A stretch of 64,000 nucleotides of DNA from Cyclospora cayetanensis (GCF_002999335.1 NW_020312503.1:1-64000), one strand, 5' to 3'; counted from the stretch's first letter, positions 11,801 through 24,602 are shown. The notes: generated from the letters alone by a model not told the origin. Numbers and translations are program-made.

Positions 11801-13060
11801 CAACAGGACTGTTACGGAAATCGCTAGACACCAGACGGTACTTGACTTGATTTATGCAAACAAAATAGAAGGCGGGGCTCTGTTGAGAGGAGGCATGTTC
11901 AGAAATTCTGGGCTACAGGTTTCACGACAACACTGCATTTGCCCTTCTGGACTTCACTCCATCTAATTTAAGTGCGGGCAGCCTTGAGAACATATATCTC
12001 CTGATGTTTGCAACCGCCTAAAGGATCCCCATTGTACATATAACAGCAAATAGCCAACAAAAGTGGATACTAGATGACGAAAAGTTGTCAAGTTCGACTC
12101 GATTTCTAGGCCAGTGGCTTACTCCCACACTGCGATTTACTGACGTGGTCCTTGTTGTGCGCGTGTGCTTTTCTCTCTCTCGTCTGTTTTTTGTGGAGCT
12201 TAAGTGTCTTTTGTTTTCTCTCCGTGACCGCGTCAAGCTCTATTCCACCCGTTTTACCAACCTGTCCGCTGAAAGTATTCACTTGCATGTATAAGTGCTG
12301 ATACGATAAGAAAGCACTATATTAGCTGAAGTTTGGTGGTTTTGTGCTGCAGGCCGGAAAATGCTTGCAAAAGAAACATGAGGGACCTAGGTGACCAAAA
12401 CAATAATGGCGCTTGCTTCTGATCATTCAATTCTTGCTAGGTTATCTATTATTTAGCATGCATAGCTCTGGTCACGCATTTTTCTGATAATAGACAGCTT
12501 TTGCCTTCCTTCCTAAAGGGTGACTTTAGACGCTGTCCATAGCCGCTCAAATGCACTTGAGCGCCAGCAATCTGACTCTTGCAGCTGCAGTGTATTGCAA
12601 CTAATCAACCATTACTGTGTTTCGTATGGTGGTTTGGCGGGGGTCTGCAGTGCCCGATGTAGGTGTTGCTTGTGTGATCATTTTGATTTTATCATTCCGT
12701 ATTCCACTATTTTCGCCCAACCCTAGCATGTCCCGTCAATGTACTTTCTATGTCGATTATTTGAGCATCGAAAATTTTCTTCCGAAGTGTGAGTATCCAC
12801 CTAAGTTTTTGTGACATGCAACAACACACACACAGCTGCATAATTTCCAGCTTTTAGTCTATCGTAGATAAGTCACCTTGCTGCTTCGATAAAACAAGCG
12901 GTTTTGTTCCAATGTTCGTTGCATCTTTTCCCCACTTAGGAAGCAGAGAAGCTGAGGTGGAAACTGCCGAATATATTGGTTTTGTAAATATATGCAGGAA
13001 AATGAGAGGAATTCTTGGTTAGGGTGGGCTTGCTTGGTGAATTGTGCACAAGCCCCTCAA
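8868..13060. other. Long intergenic region, AT-richer
   Basis: About 4.2 kb between two convergent genes. Base composition drops clearly in GC compared with the polymerase gene, and CAG tracts vanish. ORFs are short, without family motifs or consistent splice signals. The only structure I see is the first copy of a duplicated segment at 12874-12970. Confidence 0.6.
12874..12970. repeat. Duplicated copy of CEP131 terminal-exon sequence
   Basis: This 97-base segment is clearly similar to 13150-13246, which lies in the last exon of the CEP131-like gene. On the minus strand both copies read in the same frame (VSTSASLLP...LVLSKQQG), with substitutions but no gap over the block. See findings. Confidence 0.85.
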
Positions 13061-16000
13061 TTAGTGAGAGACATTCTTTTTAACTTTTTTCTGCTCTTGA
13101 ATGATCTTTGCTCCAGATTGACCTCTAATGCATCGTGATCTAAGCTGTACACCTTGCTGCTTAGATAAAACAAGCGATTTTGCACCAATTTCCGTATCCA
13201 CTTTTTCCAATGAAGGCAGAAGAGAAGCTGAGGTGGAAACCGTCGAGTCTAATGAAAAGGAATCGCACCGAGAAGCCCCCGTAGTCAACTCTGATCGCTG
13301 TCTATTCATGAGATCCTTTAGATGCTTCACCTAAGCAGAACACAGGCACTGTAGTATTTTGTGTATTCACCAAGAACACCTAAAACGTTCTGGGTCACTG
13401 TTCAGACTCAGATTGCATGGCTGCTTTGACTTGAACACAATGCGCCAAAAACGCTTGACCGTTTCAAACAGTCTAACTCGATGTGGAGCTGTAAATAACG
13501 ATGTACGACATCGTTAGAGCAAAAAAGCACCAAAATAGTACTTTAACGTCAGTCCGTTCCTAGATACGTTCCCTCGCAGCTCCCCTCCAGTCTGTCGTGC
13601 ACGTGTTATGCAGTAAAAGCCTCTATTTTTTGCGTACTCTTGTGTTACTGGCTGAGAGCTCATCTTGAAGTCGTTGTATGGATTGATCCTTTGCAAAGAG
13701 AGCCTCTTTAACTTTCGCTTCGATGGTCTCGAGCATCAATCCCTCTTTTTGCCTTATTTCCTCCATTTTTGTTTTTGCTTCGCTCAGCTGGGCGCTCATA
13801 GACTCAATCAACTCCTTTTGGGCAGCTAAGTCGTGCCGGTGTTGCTATGGATACAGGCAGAAACACAGAGAGGGATAAATTCAGTATAAATGGGTTCCAC
13901 ACAGGTACACAGCAGCATATGGTTGGGAAAGGCAGTGACATAGGAAAAATGTCAAAGAGTTGGGTAATGAAAGACATCGGTACTTCGCATTGCAGTTTTT
14001 CTCGTTCCCACTGAGACTTAAGGGCCTGATCTCTTTGGTCTCTCTGAGATATCAACGCCTGTTGTAACCAGGGATCAAAATGGCAAACAAGTACTTGCGC
14101 GCAAGCAATTGGGTGTATTGTCTTTTGCGCAGTGCCTCTGTATCGCGCGTGAATAGCGCAGTGCCTACTGCTTCCGCCTTCTATTGTATGCACAGCTGGT
14201 CTATTGAGAAGCTTCGCACCTTTGTCCTGCCGCTCACTTCATCGAGGGCCATTTGAAGCTCGGCCCTCACCTTCTCTCTAAGCTCTGCCTCTGTTTCCAA
14301 CCGCGACACTAGCCTCTCCAGATCCAGCCGTTTTTCGTGAGCGACCTGAATCGCGTTTCACTCGCACCTACGTTCCCTTCTGTGTCATGAGGAGCTTGAC
14401 TCTGAAGAGATATGTAGGCAGTTAGCAGGCTGAAACCTTGATCCTACACTTGAGCATCAGGGAATAAAAGAAAATACCTTAAGCTCTGATTCCAGCTTGT
14501 TGCGTTCCTTAGTAAATTCCTGCCTCAGCCGATCGGCACTGTCTTGAGACGCGGCCACTGCTTCGTTACATTGCCGCTCGAATCGCGTCTGGGCCTCCAG
14601 CTGCTCTTGACTTAAACGCTTTAATAGATGATCCAATTTCCTTTATTAAATACACCGGCAGATAGCTCGTAGACCAATGAACTCTGAAATGGTGAGATGC
14701 TTTTGAGATAAACTCTGTTTAAACCAGTAGCCAATCCACTCCAGCTCTACAAGTATATGCTCTACAAACGGCTTTGTAAAGCTCTTGCATGACAAAAACA
14801 GCTAGCACGGCAAATGAGGACATTTTGCACTATGTCCGTCTATGCGCCACTGCATCCTTTGTCACTTATTTGTTTCATCCAGGACCAGCTGGGTTTTAGC
14901 GTACAAACCTGTGGCACTCTTCCTCAACCTCCTTTTTTGTTGCTGCTACGGCTTCCTGTATCGCTGCTGCCTTCGCTGCCTCCATGGCAATGATGGTCTC
15001 ATTTTGATTTGCTTTTGCTGCTGCGGTAGCCTGACGAAGTTCGGCTTCGTGGGCCTGTCGCATACGCTCAATTTCCGTTATTAGCTCGCTGGTTGCCTCT
15101 TTGCAGCGCATTTGCTCCTCCTCACGGGCTTTCCTGCATTTATCACGAATCAGAGGGAACGCATTAGAGCTGACTACAAGATATGAATCGGGGTCTGTGG
15201 TGTAAATATGGCTGCCAAACAGGTAACTGAGCAGCCTTTCCAGTGATGCTTTCGTAGATATGCAAAGTAGATGAACACCCCTCACGTGGTAGCAGCCTCC
15301 GCCGACATCTTCTCATCTCTCATCTGGGATTCCCACCTAGCCGCCTCTTCTTGATGTTTTGCTTGCAGTATGTGCTTCTCATTCTCCAGCTGAAGCACAA
15401 AATGATTTGAACGTGCCCTTAGCGACGAAGCGCGAACCGGTAGGAAAAAGGAACTGCTTCGTAGGTCAGTACTACCGCATTTGCTAGTTTTCCCTCCACG
15501 CATAAGCATTGTTTCTCTGACCCACAGTAATGACGCAAATTACCTGAGCCCCAAAGTTTTCCTGCAACAGGCGTATCTCTTGCTTATGCTGGTCCCGTTC
15601 GACTTGTAGAGCTTCCTCCATCTGTCGCGTCACAATTGCTTTCTGTGATGAAACCTCTCGCTCTAGTTGTTTCTTCATCTAGTAGCATTCCTCCACACAC
15701 TCATAGACTATTCCATTAGACATGGTCAGGCTGTATATGCCATACCACGCAGAGCAGAGCTTTTTGTACGAGGGCAAAGAACGACTGACACATGGACGTT
15801 TTACAAACCGGTGCAATAGGGCGAACCTCATTCGCTATTCCTTTTAGTTTCTCTTCTAAGCAACGCTTTTCATTACGATGCTTTTCGATCAGCCTCTGTA
15901 TTTCAGGTTCTAGCCCTCTTATAGTGATTTCCTTGATTTCCTGGGCTCGATCGCGCTCCCAAGCCTCTCGTCGTGCCTGAACGCAAGAGGCTGCTTCTTT

Positions 16001-17000
16001 GTGAATATAAAGAGGGATTTCGTTTCGAGCAAGGAGCTGTGGTCGGCACTCTCGTAGGGTAGACGCTTGCCTCGATGGCATATATAGGCTCATACATGAG
16101 TACTTCAGCTATTAGTCGAACGCAAGTTTTTGTACCTTTTCTCCACAAAGGAACGCCTTTCTCTGCCTCTCCAACTCCCGCCCGTACTGCTTGTGCAGTT
16201 CAGCAGTCTTGGCCCCAAACTTTCTTTCTAGTTCCCGCATTTCATCTGCAAGTCTTTGATATCGAGATGCCATGTCTTTCTTCTCATCTTGTAGCTGAAC
16301 TAGGAGTTGCTGCTGACTCCTGGAGTGTTGCTCGTACTTTTCCTGCGAGAGTCACGAACCCGAGTTTGCACCCTTTGCTAGCGGTTTCTGTAGATTTCAC
16401 GTTTTACACGCGTTAAGGAAGAATCAAAGCTTCTCAATTTTTGTAAAAAGTGTTGTTCATGGATACTAAGTAGGAAACCCTGACGGCAGCATTTCCACGT
16501 TGACAACCATATTATTTACAGTAGTCCACGTGTTGTTTCGCTTGAATGGCGAGCGCAAGTTGTGTTTATTTGCTTGAAATTTAGCTGCGTACAGTAGTTT
16601 TTGTTAAGTCATCTCGCAATTGCAGTTGTAGCTGCTTCCTAATGTGTTCCTCTTTAAGCTTTTCTCTCTCTCGTAGCTCTCGTAAGGCTTTCAGGTTATG
16701 CTCCTTGTCTTCTAGCTCAACTTCAAGGGCAGATATTCTGGACAATAAATTCGCATTGCTTGCGGTGTTTGCCGGGGGATGAAATGGTGTGTGCGCTGTA
16801 CTATCGCACATTACAGAACCTGATGTGCTCCGATCCAGGAATGAGAGAAAGTCACGCATTCGGTCTCCCGAGGGCTCTATTGAAGAGGCCTTGTCGTGAA
16901 AATGCTTTGGTTTCTGGTGATCCAAGCTTTGTGGCATGCCTGCTGTTGAAACCCCACATGTTGCCGCAGATACAGCTTGAGTGAGGGTCATGGTTCGCAA
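13061..17000 (-). CDS. CEP131: CEP131/AZI1-like centrosomal-ciliary coiled-coil protein (C-terminal part)
   Basis: Exons in order: about 16990-16593, 16342-16136, 15976-15827, 15678-15544, 15389-15286, 15133-14909, 14640-14478, 14345-14220, 14058-13984, 13844-13638 and 13330-13061. All phases agree. The protein is almost continuous coiled coil. The exon at 15976 holds EIKEITIRGLEPEIQRLIEK, the signature of CEP131 (5-azacytidine induced 1). The end, KDQSIQRLQDELSASNTR followed by VKHLKDLMNRQRSEL, also matches the CEP131 C-terminus. In animals CEP131 sits in centriolar satellites and the ciliary transition zone and is needed for cilia or flagella. Here the likely setting is the centriole and flagella of microgametes, which is inference. 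The N-terminal part is unresolved. A candidate upstream coiled-coil exon with QQKLKIELERSEIIRQ lies at about 17230-17300. Confidence 0.85.
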
Positions 17001-17715
17001 GGGTGACTAGGAAAGAATCGCCTCTTTTCACCTACCATACCTTGTGAAGTAGTGGCTTAAAGCATTGTGATATTCCCATCGCAATGTATATTTCAATTTT
17101 TACGCCCTTCAGTTTCACCGAAGAGTCCTGCAGTCAAATGGCACAGGAAAGAAGCCCCGGAAGACGCACACACGCGGACGGAGATCTAATAGTAAAAAAT
17201 TCGTAGAACATAGATATAGAGCGCTAATTGCGATAGAATAAATATCTGCCTAATGATTTCGCTCCTTTCTAGCTCGATCTTTAGCTTCTGCTGCGAATGT
17301 ATTCTGGCGACCCGTATGGTTGAACCGCACGGCATGCCATAAATGTTACTCGGAACTATAGTGATGCAGCCGAAACTGTGCATACATTGCAAGCATTTCG
17401 CTTCTTCGTTGAAGGCTTATCCTGTTTGGGGATCAAGCTTAGCGGGGTTTTTCCTCTACCGGCTAGTGACCCTGTAGACGGGGGTTGGTCTTCGTTCCAC
17501 ACAAGAATCACTGCATATCTATGCCTAGTATTTCAGTGCTTGCCATAGTATGATATTCCTATCAAAGCATCAGTACGATTGCTATCTTCCGCAGAAGCGC
17601 AAAAACTCAGCGACTTGTGACAGGCTGTGTGTAGTCGATACAAGGTGAGGTTTTCGCGGTATGTTATAAAAAGGAGTCATTGATGTCACACCAGTCAAAA
17701 GCTAGCACTTTCGTC

Positions 17716-19723
17716 TTATGCATCGGTACAGCACAGACCAGTGCCCCTCACTGGAGTCGCGGATCCTGCAGCAACAAGCGCTGCGCCAAGAGATAATTTG
17801 CGCGCTACGTGGTAGCCACCATTGTACAGCTCCAATTTGTCTGATGACGCAAAATAGCTCTTCCCCCACTGAGGCGCATATTTGGAAATTACTCACTGCA
17901 TAGGTGGTATCCATCAGCACATGATTCGGCTGCTTCGTCCTTGCTAAATCATGTGTGTGGACAGAATGTCAAAAGAAGACGACTTAGCTCGACTCACTTG
18001 CAGTTGGTGCAACCGATATGAAGGTATGAAGGCTCAATCCCACCCAGGGCGATAGATGCCTCAGCTTGAATATAATCACGGCCGACAGCCTTCGAGGGGA
18101 TTACTTGCTATATTCGAAGGTTATGGAATCTGTTGGACTGTGGCTCACGTATGAATACATGCGGAATTCATCCAAGAGCATTGGCATATCGCAAACATTT
18201 TCTGAGTAGGGGGCGCCGCCAATGAATAGAGGAAGATCATTTGTCTTGGTCGATCCTTCAGTAACAAGAGAGGAGTCGAGAATTCCATCAACGTAGAGTC
18301 TCATGCGATTCTGATGCCGGACCACTGTAAGACGATATCAACTAACTGCTGATTCTGAATACTTTCCCCATCAGGACACTTACTGGCAAGGTGGTACCAC
18401 TGATGAGGACGAAGTCTTGAGTTGCTTTGCATCTCTTGGCCAGCTGTATAGTGACAATGTGCTTCTATTACTAAAGAAGTATTTCTTTATTTGAGCCGTA
18501 CGTGCTGCAGTGCCAGTTGTACCAAGGACGACTTTGATACGTCCATCCTATTGTAAAGATACGTATTGGAGCTGGCCACAAGTATATTTTATGCAGTATT
18601 ACTTACACGAGGATTTACAAGGACGGCGGGGGAAGCTTCTTGCACATCTTCACGCATGATGCCCTTATGGATGATAGGGCAGTACTGGTCATGCATATCA
18701 TTGGTAGATCTGTTCCAGGGAGCGCTAATCCATCTGCTTCTTCTGTAAAAGCACACCAATAGCACTAACCTTGATTTTGAATCCTCGAGTAGGTACAGAA
18801 AGAATGTGTACGAGAAGTCGGCAGACTTGAAGCTGTCTGAACTCGGTATATAGACATAGTTGTTACGGAATAAGGCTGAACTGCCTGCACCGCCAACGCC
18901 AGATGCTGCCATCACTTCTCCAGAGCCGTGGTTTTTCTTTCCACTTGTGTCTAGGGGACGGGATTCATCAAAGGTCAGGTGGACCTCCATGCCTTCGATC
19001 AGAGTGTTTTGAACATTAGGAAATCAAGGTGCAACGGTTACTAGTTTACCATAGGGCCTTGCATCCGGCATTAATATTTTCTCTGCATTGTGCAGACACA
19101 ACGCAGTCTCGACGGCAACGTCGCAAACTGGGCTGTTGGTTAGCAGAGGCTCAGCATGGACTCCTATCAGGGAAAAACAGACAACTGGTATAAAGTGCCT
19201 CATCTGTTTTCGGGATTCGTCAGAATACGAGGCAATTCGCTATGATGTTTCCTTAAGAACGAGGATTCGCACAGCAGGAATGCAACTCATTTCGTTATGA
19301 TGCGCCTGGTGCGTATGTACACTTCAGTGCACTCCTTCCACCTGCAGGTGTATTGCCAGTACCACTTTCATAATTGAAAAGGAGGCCTTTTCGTACTCCT
19401 TAGTTTTCAAAATTTGCCAACGCTGGAGCATGATGAATGCAGGTAGCAAAGGTGGAATGCTTTAATTGTGAAATAGTTGGCGAATGGTGACTTCTACCGT
19501 TAGCACTCCAAATAGACCAATTTGATCCCTCAATGACTGCTCGCCATGAAACGGATGGTTTCGAAAGCCACTTCTTCCTAATATCTGTGTGAGTATCGAC
19601 AAGATTTTGTTTATTAACAAATTTCGGTATCTGCTTACCTGTCACGACGTATTGTGGAGGTGGCGCGACTCTATTGCATACTGGATGACTGTGCATTGCC
19701 GAGGTCCAAGTGCAATTGAACGG
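17716..19723 (-). CDS. Secreted-type LamG (concanavalin-like) domain protein with Cys-rich GYHLC tail
   Basis: Probable exons: 19723-19639, about 19577-19530, 19163-19050, 18992-18770, 18742-18607, 18547-18502, 18443-18384, 18324-18149, 18059-17998, 17943-17897 and 17840-17716. Phases agree throughout, except that the 18059 acceptor (GAG) is non-standard and the second exon has a tentative end. The core is a LamG jelly roll: MEVHLTFDESRPLDTSGKKN, ALFRNNYVYIP, QWYHLAMVRHQNRMRLYVDG, LFIGGAPYSENVCDMP and LLDEFRMYSY. Behind it is a compact Cys module, GGIEPSYLHIGCTNC...ESCADGYHLC...YNGGYHVAR. Such folds usually bind carbohydrate or protein outside the cell. A further N-terminal exon with a hydrophobic signal-like stretch (IVVTFLALCLFTLT) is possible at about 20155-20003, joining in phase, but its start codon is not a clear ATG. 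I do not recognise a named family member. Confidence 0.75.
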
Positions 19724-20002
19724 CTACAGTAAACAAAGTTGGACATTAGTTTTTGCACCTGGCGCTATTCCCGCCGAGTGGTAACAAAAGCTTGCGAATG
19801 AGCGTGTGTACTGGTCTATCTTCTATTGCATTGCACAGCACCCAACGTGATGCAGGAGCTTCAGATTGAGAGTTCCAAATCAAAGAGAGTAGTGGACTCG
19901 CTGCCTAGACAGACCTCTGTGTGCCTGGAACGCATTATGTCTCCCCAGAAGCTTTGAGTGCAGAATGGAGCGGGCAGATAGTTTCGAGGAAATTACTTCA
20001 CA

Positions 20003-20155
20003 CGGAGGCGCTCGCATGATGCAGCTCGGTGTTAAAATTTTCATGCTTATGCTGACTGTCTGCTTTGGCGTGCGTGTTAAAGTAAACAGGCATAAAGCTA
20101 GAAATGTTACCACTATTTGCGCGTGCAATGGCTGGAGGTGTAGTTGGCAAAACAC
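20003..20155 (-). CDS. Possible signal-peptide exon of the LamG protein
   Basis: An open frame on the minus strand carries a 14-residue hydrophobic run near its start and reaches a GTAATT donor (after APPCE) in phase 0. This would splice directly to the exon at 19723. It begins with GTG in the open frame, so the initiator is unproven. The opposite strand also shows a hydrophobic ORF in the same place, so this could be chance. Confidence 0.3.
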
Positions 20156-20655
20156 TTTACCACCCCCACAGCTCTGGATGGGGCTCAGCAGTGAGTTGAC
20201 ACATTCAAGTTCAAAGGATTCTTTCAGGGTCTGTGTCTAGCTCAGCATTTCTACATTTATTATTCCTTCTTTTCCGGCTTATCACAGAGGGAAGACACTT
20301 TTCTCCTTTCGTCGTTGTGTTGCGTCTTCGCGCGCATGCTCGAGGACTTAGGAGACTACCAGCTGTTTCCACATATCAATGAGCTTCGAATTTGACTTAT
20401 TTCCACGCCGCAAAATGTCTTTATAGTCATATGGGCGGGTCGAGGAGGCCCAGCTAACGAGGCGGCCTCCGCTATCTGAGTGCTTCATGCCCTAGCTACA
20501 CCGGCTTGCACATGGCACCCCGTTGTCTTCAGCCGTCTGGAATACGCAAACAACGGAAGCTGATGCTACGTCGGGTCTTTAGGTACAATTTTTGATAATT
20601 GAGTGCTTGGACACGTTTGATTCATCCGGGGACACACGGACCTGGTTCAATAAAG
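20156..20655. other. Divergent promoter region between LamG gene and SIN3
   Basis: About 500 bases between divergently transcribed genes. No repeat or motif stands out. The sequence just upstream of the SIN3 ATG (aataaagatgg) fits a eukaryotic start context. Confidence 0.4.
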
Positions 20656-23600
20656 ATGGATCCCGTAACAGCAGAAGGAATGAAGCCTGAAGTACCTGAG
20701 GTGTCGCACTCAGGATCTCGGCCTTCTGAGGAACCAGTTGGGCCATCGGAGTCACCGCCTGGAGGCAGCGACTCTACACCTGTGAAGGCGGAGGCGGCGC
20801 AGGGTGCCCCGCCTCCCGCCCCAGCAGATCAAGCGACGTGTGATGATTTTCACTTGATGTGGAGTGAGCTAGAGGCTTACTTGACGAAACGTTTTTCAGG
20901 GTCTCCACGAAACCTGGTTTCTCTGTGTCGAGTGCTGGATCACGTCAAACGCCAGAGACTGCGTGTGGAGGAGCTAGCTTTTCTGATCGGAAATTCGTTT
21001 CCAGACGCCCCAGACGTGTCACTTTGTATGTCGCTCTTTCTCCCGGACAGAACGCTGATTCATGCTGGTAGCTCAGCAGCCGCCATGTGCGTCCTAATTC
21101 AGAACATGGCTCCTGATAAGTATGCTATTTTCAACAGCATCCTCAAGAGCTGTATGGCACAGAAGACTCAGCGCGGAAGTCGGGACATTCTGCTGCATCG
21201 TATGCAGCTCCTATTCAGAGGTCATCCGCTGCTTATACGAGCCATCAGGAAACTACTGGTGCAGCAGTTTTGCATCGAGAAGAACGGTGGAGTTATTCGC
21301 AAGGATCAAGCAGTGGAATTGGCGAAGCCCTTTGACGATGAGCCTTTCCAGGTGTTTACCGCACCGTCGTCATCCCTGTTAGACTCCAAGAACATTGTAA
21401 AAATTGCACTGCTACCCCTGTGCCATTTTGCACAGCTGTTGACACATAAGCTTTCCTACTATTTTTGATGCGTTCCCAGGTTCACTCCGTGTTTCGTCTG
21501 GCTTACCAAGTCGGTCGTTCTGGAGGCTGTGTAGAGCGCGCCAGGGTACTTGCATCGAGTGTATTACATTTGGTGCGGATGCTTATGAAGAAACGGCTGG
21601 CCTTTTCTTCCTTCAGCTCTGAACTGGACCGTGCCTTTTCTTCCTTCCCATCATGGTTTCACGTCGCAGGCGACATAAAACGTCTGATTCTTACAGTCGG
21701 AGAGGACGATATCCGAATGGCAAAGGAGCTCGAGACGGCCGTCAAACTTATCGCAGGAAGAAACGGTAAGTTGATACAGGAATCTCTACGTCGGTGTGTG
21801 TTATCATGAGCCAAAGACCTTTTGGCTCAGTCTCCTTTCCCCCAAGCCAGTGCCTTAAGAGCAGCGACCAACGGAAACTTTAGAAAGCTTATGCCTGTTT
21901 ACGTACCTCTGTTTATTGGTGAGAATGCTGCTGCACCACGTGCGTGTTACCTTTTGCTTTCAGCGGCGGCCTGTCAAGACCGGGCCGTGTGCCTTCGTTA
22001 CTTGTGCGACTTGTTTCTACATGGGGTTTTCAATCAGTCTGTCGCTTTGAGGATCGAAATTGATCATCTCATTTCACGAGCACGCAGCGGCGCGATCTCT
22101 GCCTCTCTGGCCATGCATCGTATTGCGTTCCTCGTTTCTCGCTTTCCTGATTGCTGCGAGAAACTAGGGATCCTGGCTCGACTGTTTAGGGACTTGGAAA
22201 AGCAAAACTGGCAAAACTTAGCCGGACACAGTGAGCCGCCTCAACTGGTAGAGCGAAGTGTCAATAATGAGGCAGGCTCCCAAGATGGCAGACACCTGGC
22301 AAGCCCAACAGCCCCTGAGTCGCCAGACGTCGCCACAGGATCCGAACAGGTAAGCAGGCTGACAACCTTTCGCAGAATGTACTGTTCATTTATTTTCGTC
22401 GAGCCTTAGTGGGTGTACGTGGATCCTCATTGCTGCTTTTCCGGTCTGTTCGAAGTTCCTCCCAGTGTAACGAACTCTCGTTATAAATGCAGTTGAACAG
22501 CGATAGTGTGGGTTACAAATACGTTAAGGGCAACGAACTGGTTTATTTGATGAAGCAAGGTAGTCTCTACTTGCTTGCGCATAAAGAGCCGCATGGGGGT
22601 CTGCCTACCGTAAGGGCGCCATATGAAGTAGCAACTCGGGCTGGTGCACAGTGCATTATGTTCCTTATTCAAGAAAAGGCGGTCGCCGTACGCTGATGGC
22701 TTAGGATGCGGGTTCTAAGGGCTTTCATGCTTTTGTGGTTTGATCTATTACAGGCGGACGACCACGTTGGTCAGTCGGTTTCACTTCCAACCGCTGCAGA
22801 TTCTTCGTCATCTGCTACTGCTAGCAGTTCTGGCAAGAATTCTTCGATTGGGCCAATTGTCTGCTCTGCAGAGGCAGAATCTCTCGTGCAAACTACGGCA
22901 GACTTGTTATTGCGCCACATAGCGCCATGCCGCTTTAGGAGCCAAGATTTGATGATTCAGCTCATGGGCTGCTCCTGGGTTCAGACGATCTATAGTATCT
23001 TGGATGAATGGAATGCGGGGCGACTTTCAAAAGACGATGTACAATTTTGAACGACACGATTTGATTGAATAGCTAGTCAATTGTGATTGTCATAAAGACA
23101 CTTGGGGAGCGCGCATCTATTTGGGGCTAGACATAGGTTTTCTCTCTGTATCTTGCCACATGTCTTGTAACTTGCTGCAGCCTCGTGGCTCTTCTTCTGT
23201 AGATGTGGTCCATATTTGTACACTGCTAGCGATGCTGCTATGTAATTTTTATTTGTATTTGTGCTTTTCGGGATCCTTATCAGGTCATTTCAAGCCTCCG
23301 TGCTTCCGTATCTTCATCTCCCGCCGCCGTCGAGTCTCTTCGTCGCTTAGTATTTTTGCTGGAATCCCAGCGATGTGGAGGCCAGGGCCGTTCGGTTTTG
23401 ACTCGGCAACAGTACGATGCTTTGCCGAGAAACGGGTCTTACCGGAAATTGCCAGACGAATGGCCGGCTTCTGAGTGCAGCGGTAGAGACGCCCTGTCTT
23501 GGCAAGTTCTCAATGACAGGTGAGCGAGCAGTGCCTATGTGAAAAATATGGACTAAGTTAATAAGGCACTAGTTGTTTTCTTACTGCGAGTTCCTTTATT

Positions 23601-24602
23601 CGCGTGAATAGCGCGCAGATGAAAGTTCTCGCAAGCTAAGTTTTTCTTTCAAAAAGTACAGCCTCGATATCGTCTTGTGATGGTCGGGAAGGTGTCCAAC
23701 AGCTCGTCTTGTGTTGCCTCGCACTCCTCGGTTTACTAGGGACTACTTGTCTTTAGGGTCTCCTATTCCGGTCCAGTCTTCATTGTGTCTGTTGTATATT
23801 AAACTTTTTTTCTTGCATATTCTGTTTCTCTTTGGTTCAGGTGGGCCTTGTTCCCAGACAGTTCTGAGAGTCAGGCGCGCTACATGAATCGTCATGAGGA
23901 GGCGCTCCTGAGCTTGGCGGACTCCCGCTATGACTGGGACCTTCGAATATCGCGTCTAGAGTCGGTTTTGAAAAAGCTGGAGGCTATTGGGGAGGCGATA
24001 ATGAAAACACCTGAAGAAGAAAGGAAGTTTTGCACAGTCAGGCCCTCCTTCTTTAGGCAAATTCACATCGCCTGCCTGAGACGCATATTCGGGAGTAACA
24101 CCGAGCAGGTAACTACCCTCGCTTGTTTCGTTATCGCTGATCGTTTATTTAATCTATGATTTATTTGTGTCTGAATTTCTGCGTGTATTTTTGCGGAGCC
24201 TCCTCTCTGTTATACTGTTTTTCTCCTGCATCATATGTACCCCAGCTAGGAATAACACATCTTTTGAGCTTGCGTGTGAAATTTGCGTCATCGCTTCTTT
24301 CTGTTTTTTGGTACTTTTGCCTTTATTCCTAGGTTCTCTCTTCCCTATGTGCTGCGCCCATGGCCTCTCTCGAGATAGTGTACAGCACACTGGAGTGCAA
24401 GTTGGTTCAATGGAAAGCCATGGGGGAGGTACTGGGCGCTTACTGGACCTCCCAGGAACAGCCGCACTACGCTGGGGCTATCGATTTCAAGAAGAGATAT
24501 TTGGGGGATAAAAGGGGAGGCATCGACGTTGAGGAGCTAAGAGCTGCGGAGGGTAGAGACGGGCGCACTAAATCAGCAAGGTTTACCAGAAACGAACCCT
24601 AA
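20656..24602 (+). CDS. SIN3: SIN3-like transcriptional co-repressor scaffold
   Basis: Exons: 20656-21351, 21480-21765, about 21847-22349, 22493-22687, 22754-23038, 23284-23519, 23841-24108 and 24333-24602. Each junction keeps phase. The third acceptor (about 21847, an AAG) is the weakest. The N-terminal half carries helix-pair regions of the PAH type, best seen at KYAIFNSILKSC...LLFRGHPLLIRAI. The last three exons match the SIN3 HDAC-interaction domain: RNGSYRKLPDEWPASECSGR, the block EALLSLADSRYDWDLRI, RRIFGSN, and a final VYSTLECKLVQWKAMGEVLG with FKKRYLGDK. SIN3 scaffolds class I histone deacetylases to silence genes. The predicted protein is about 910 residues, shorter than animal SIN3. 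The ATG at 20656 is the first in frame and has a good context. Confidence 0.85.

Noticed and set aside
13623..13811. Stop codon at 13623 as the end of the CEP131-like gene
   Set aside because: An AGA/GTACGC donor lies just before it. The exon at 13330 continues the protein with the expected CEP131 C-terminal pattern.
19965..20240. Plus-strand ORF with a hydrophobic stretch opposite the LamG 5' region
   Set aside because: It overlaps the minus-strand candidate signal exon and has no continuation. A downstream exon in phase was not found.
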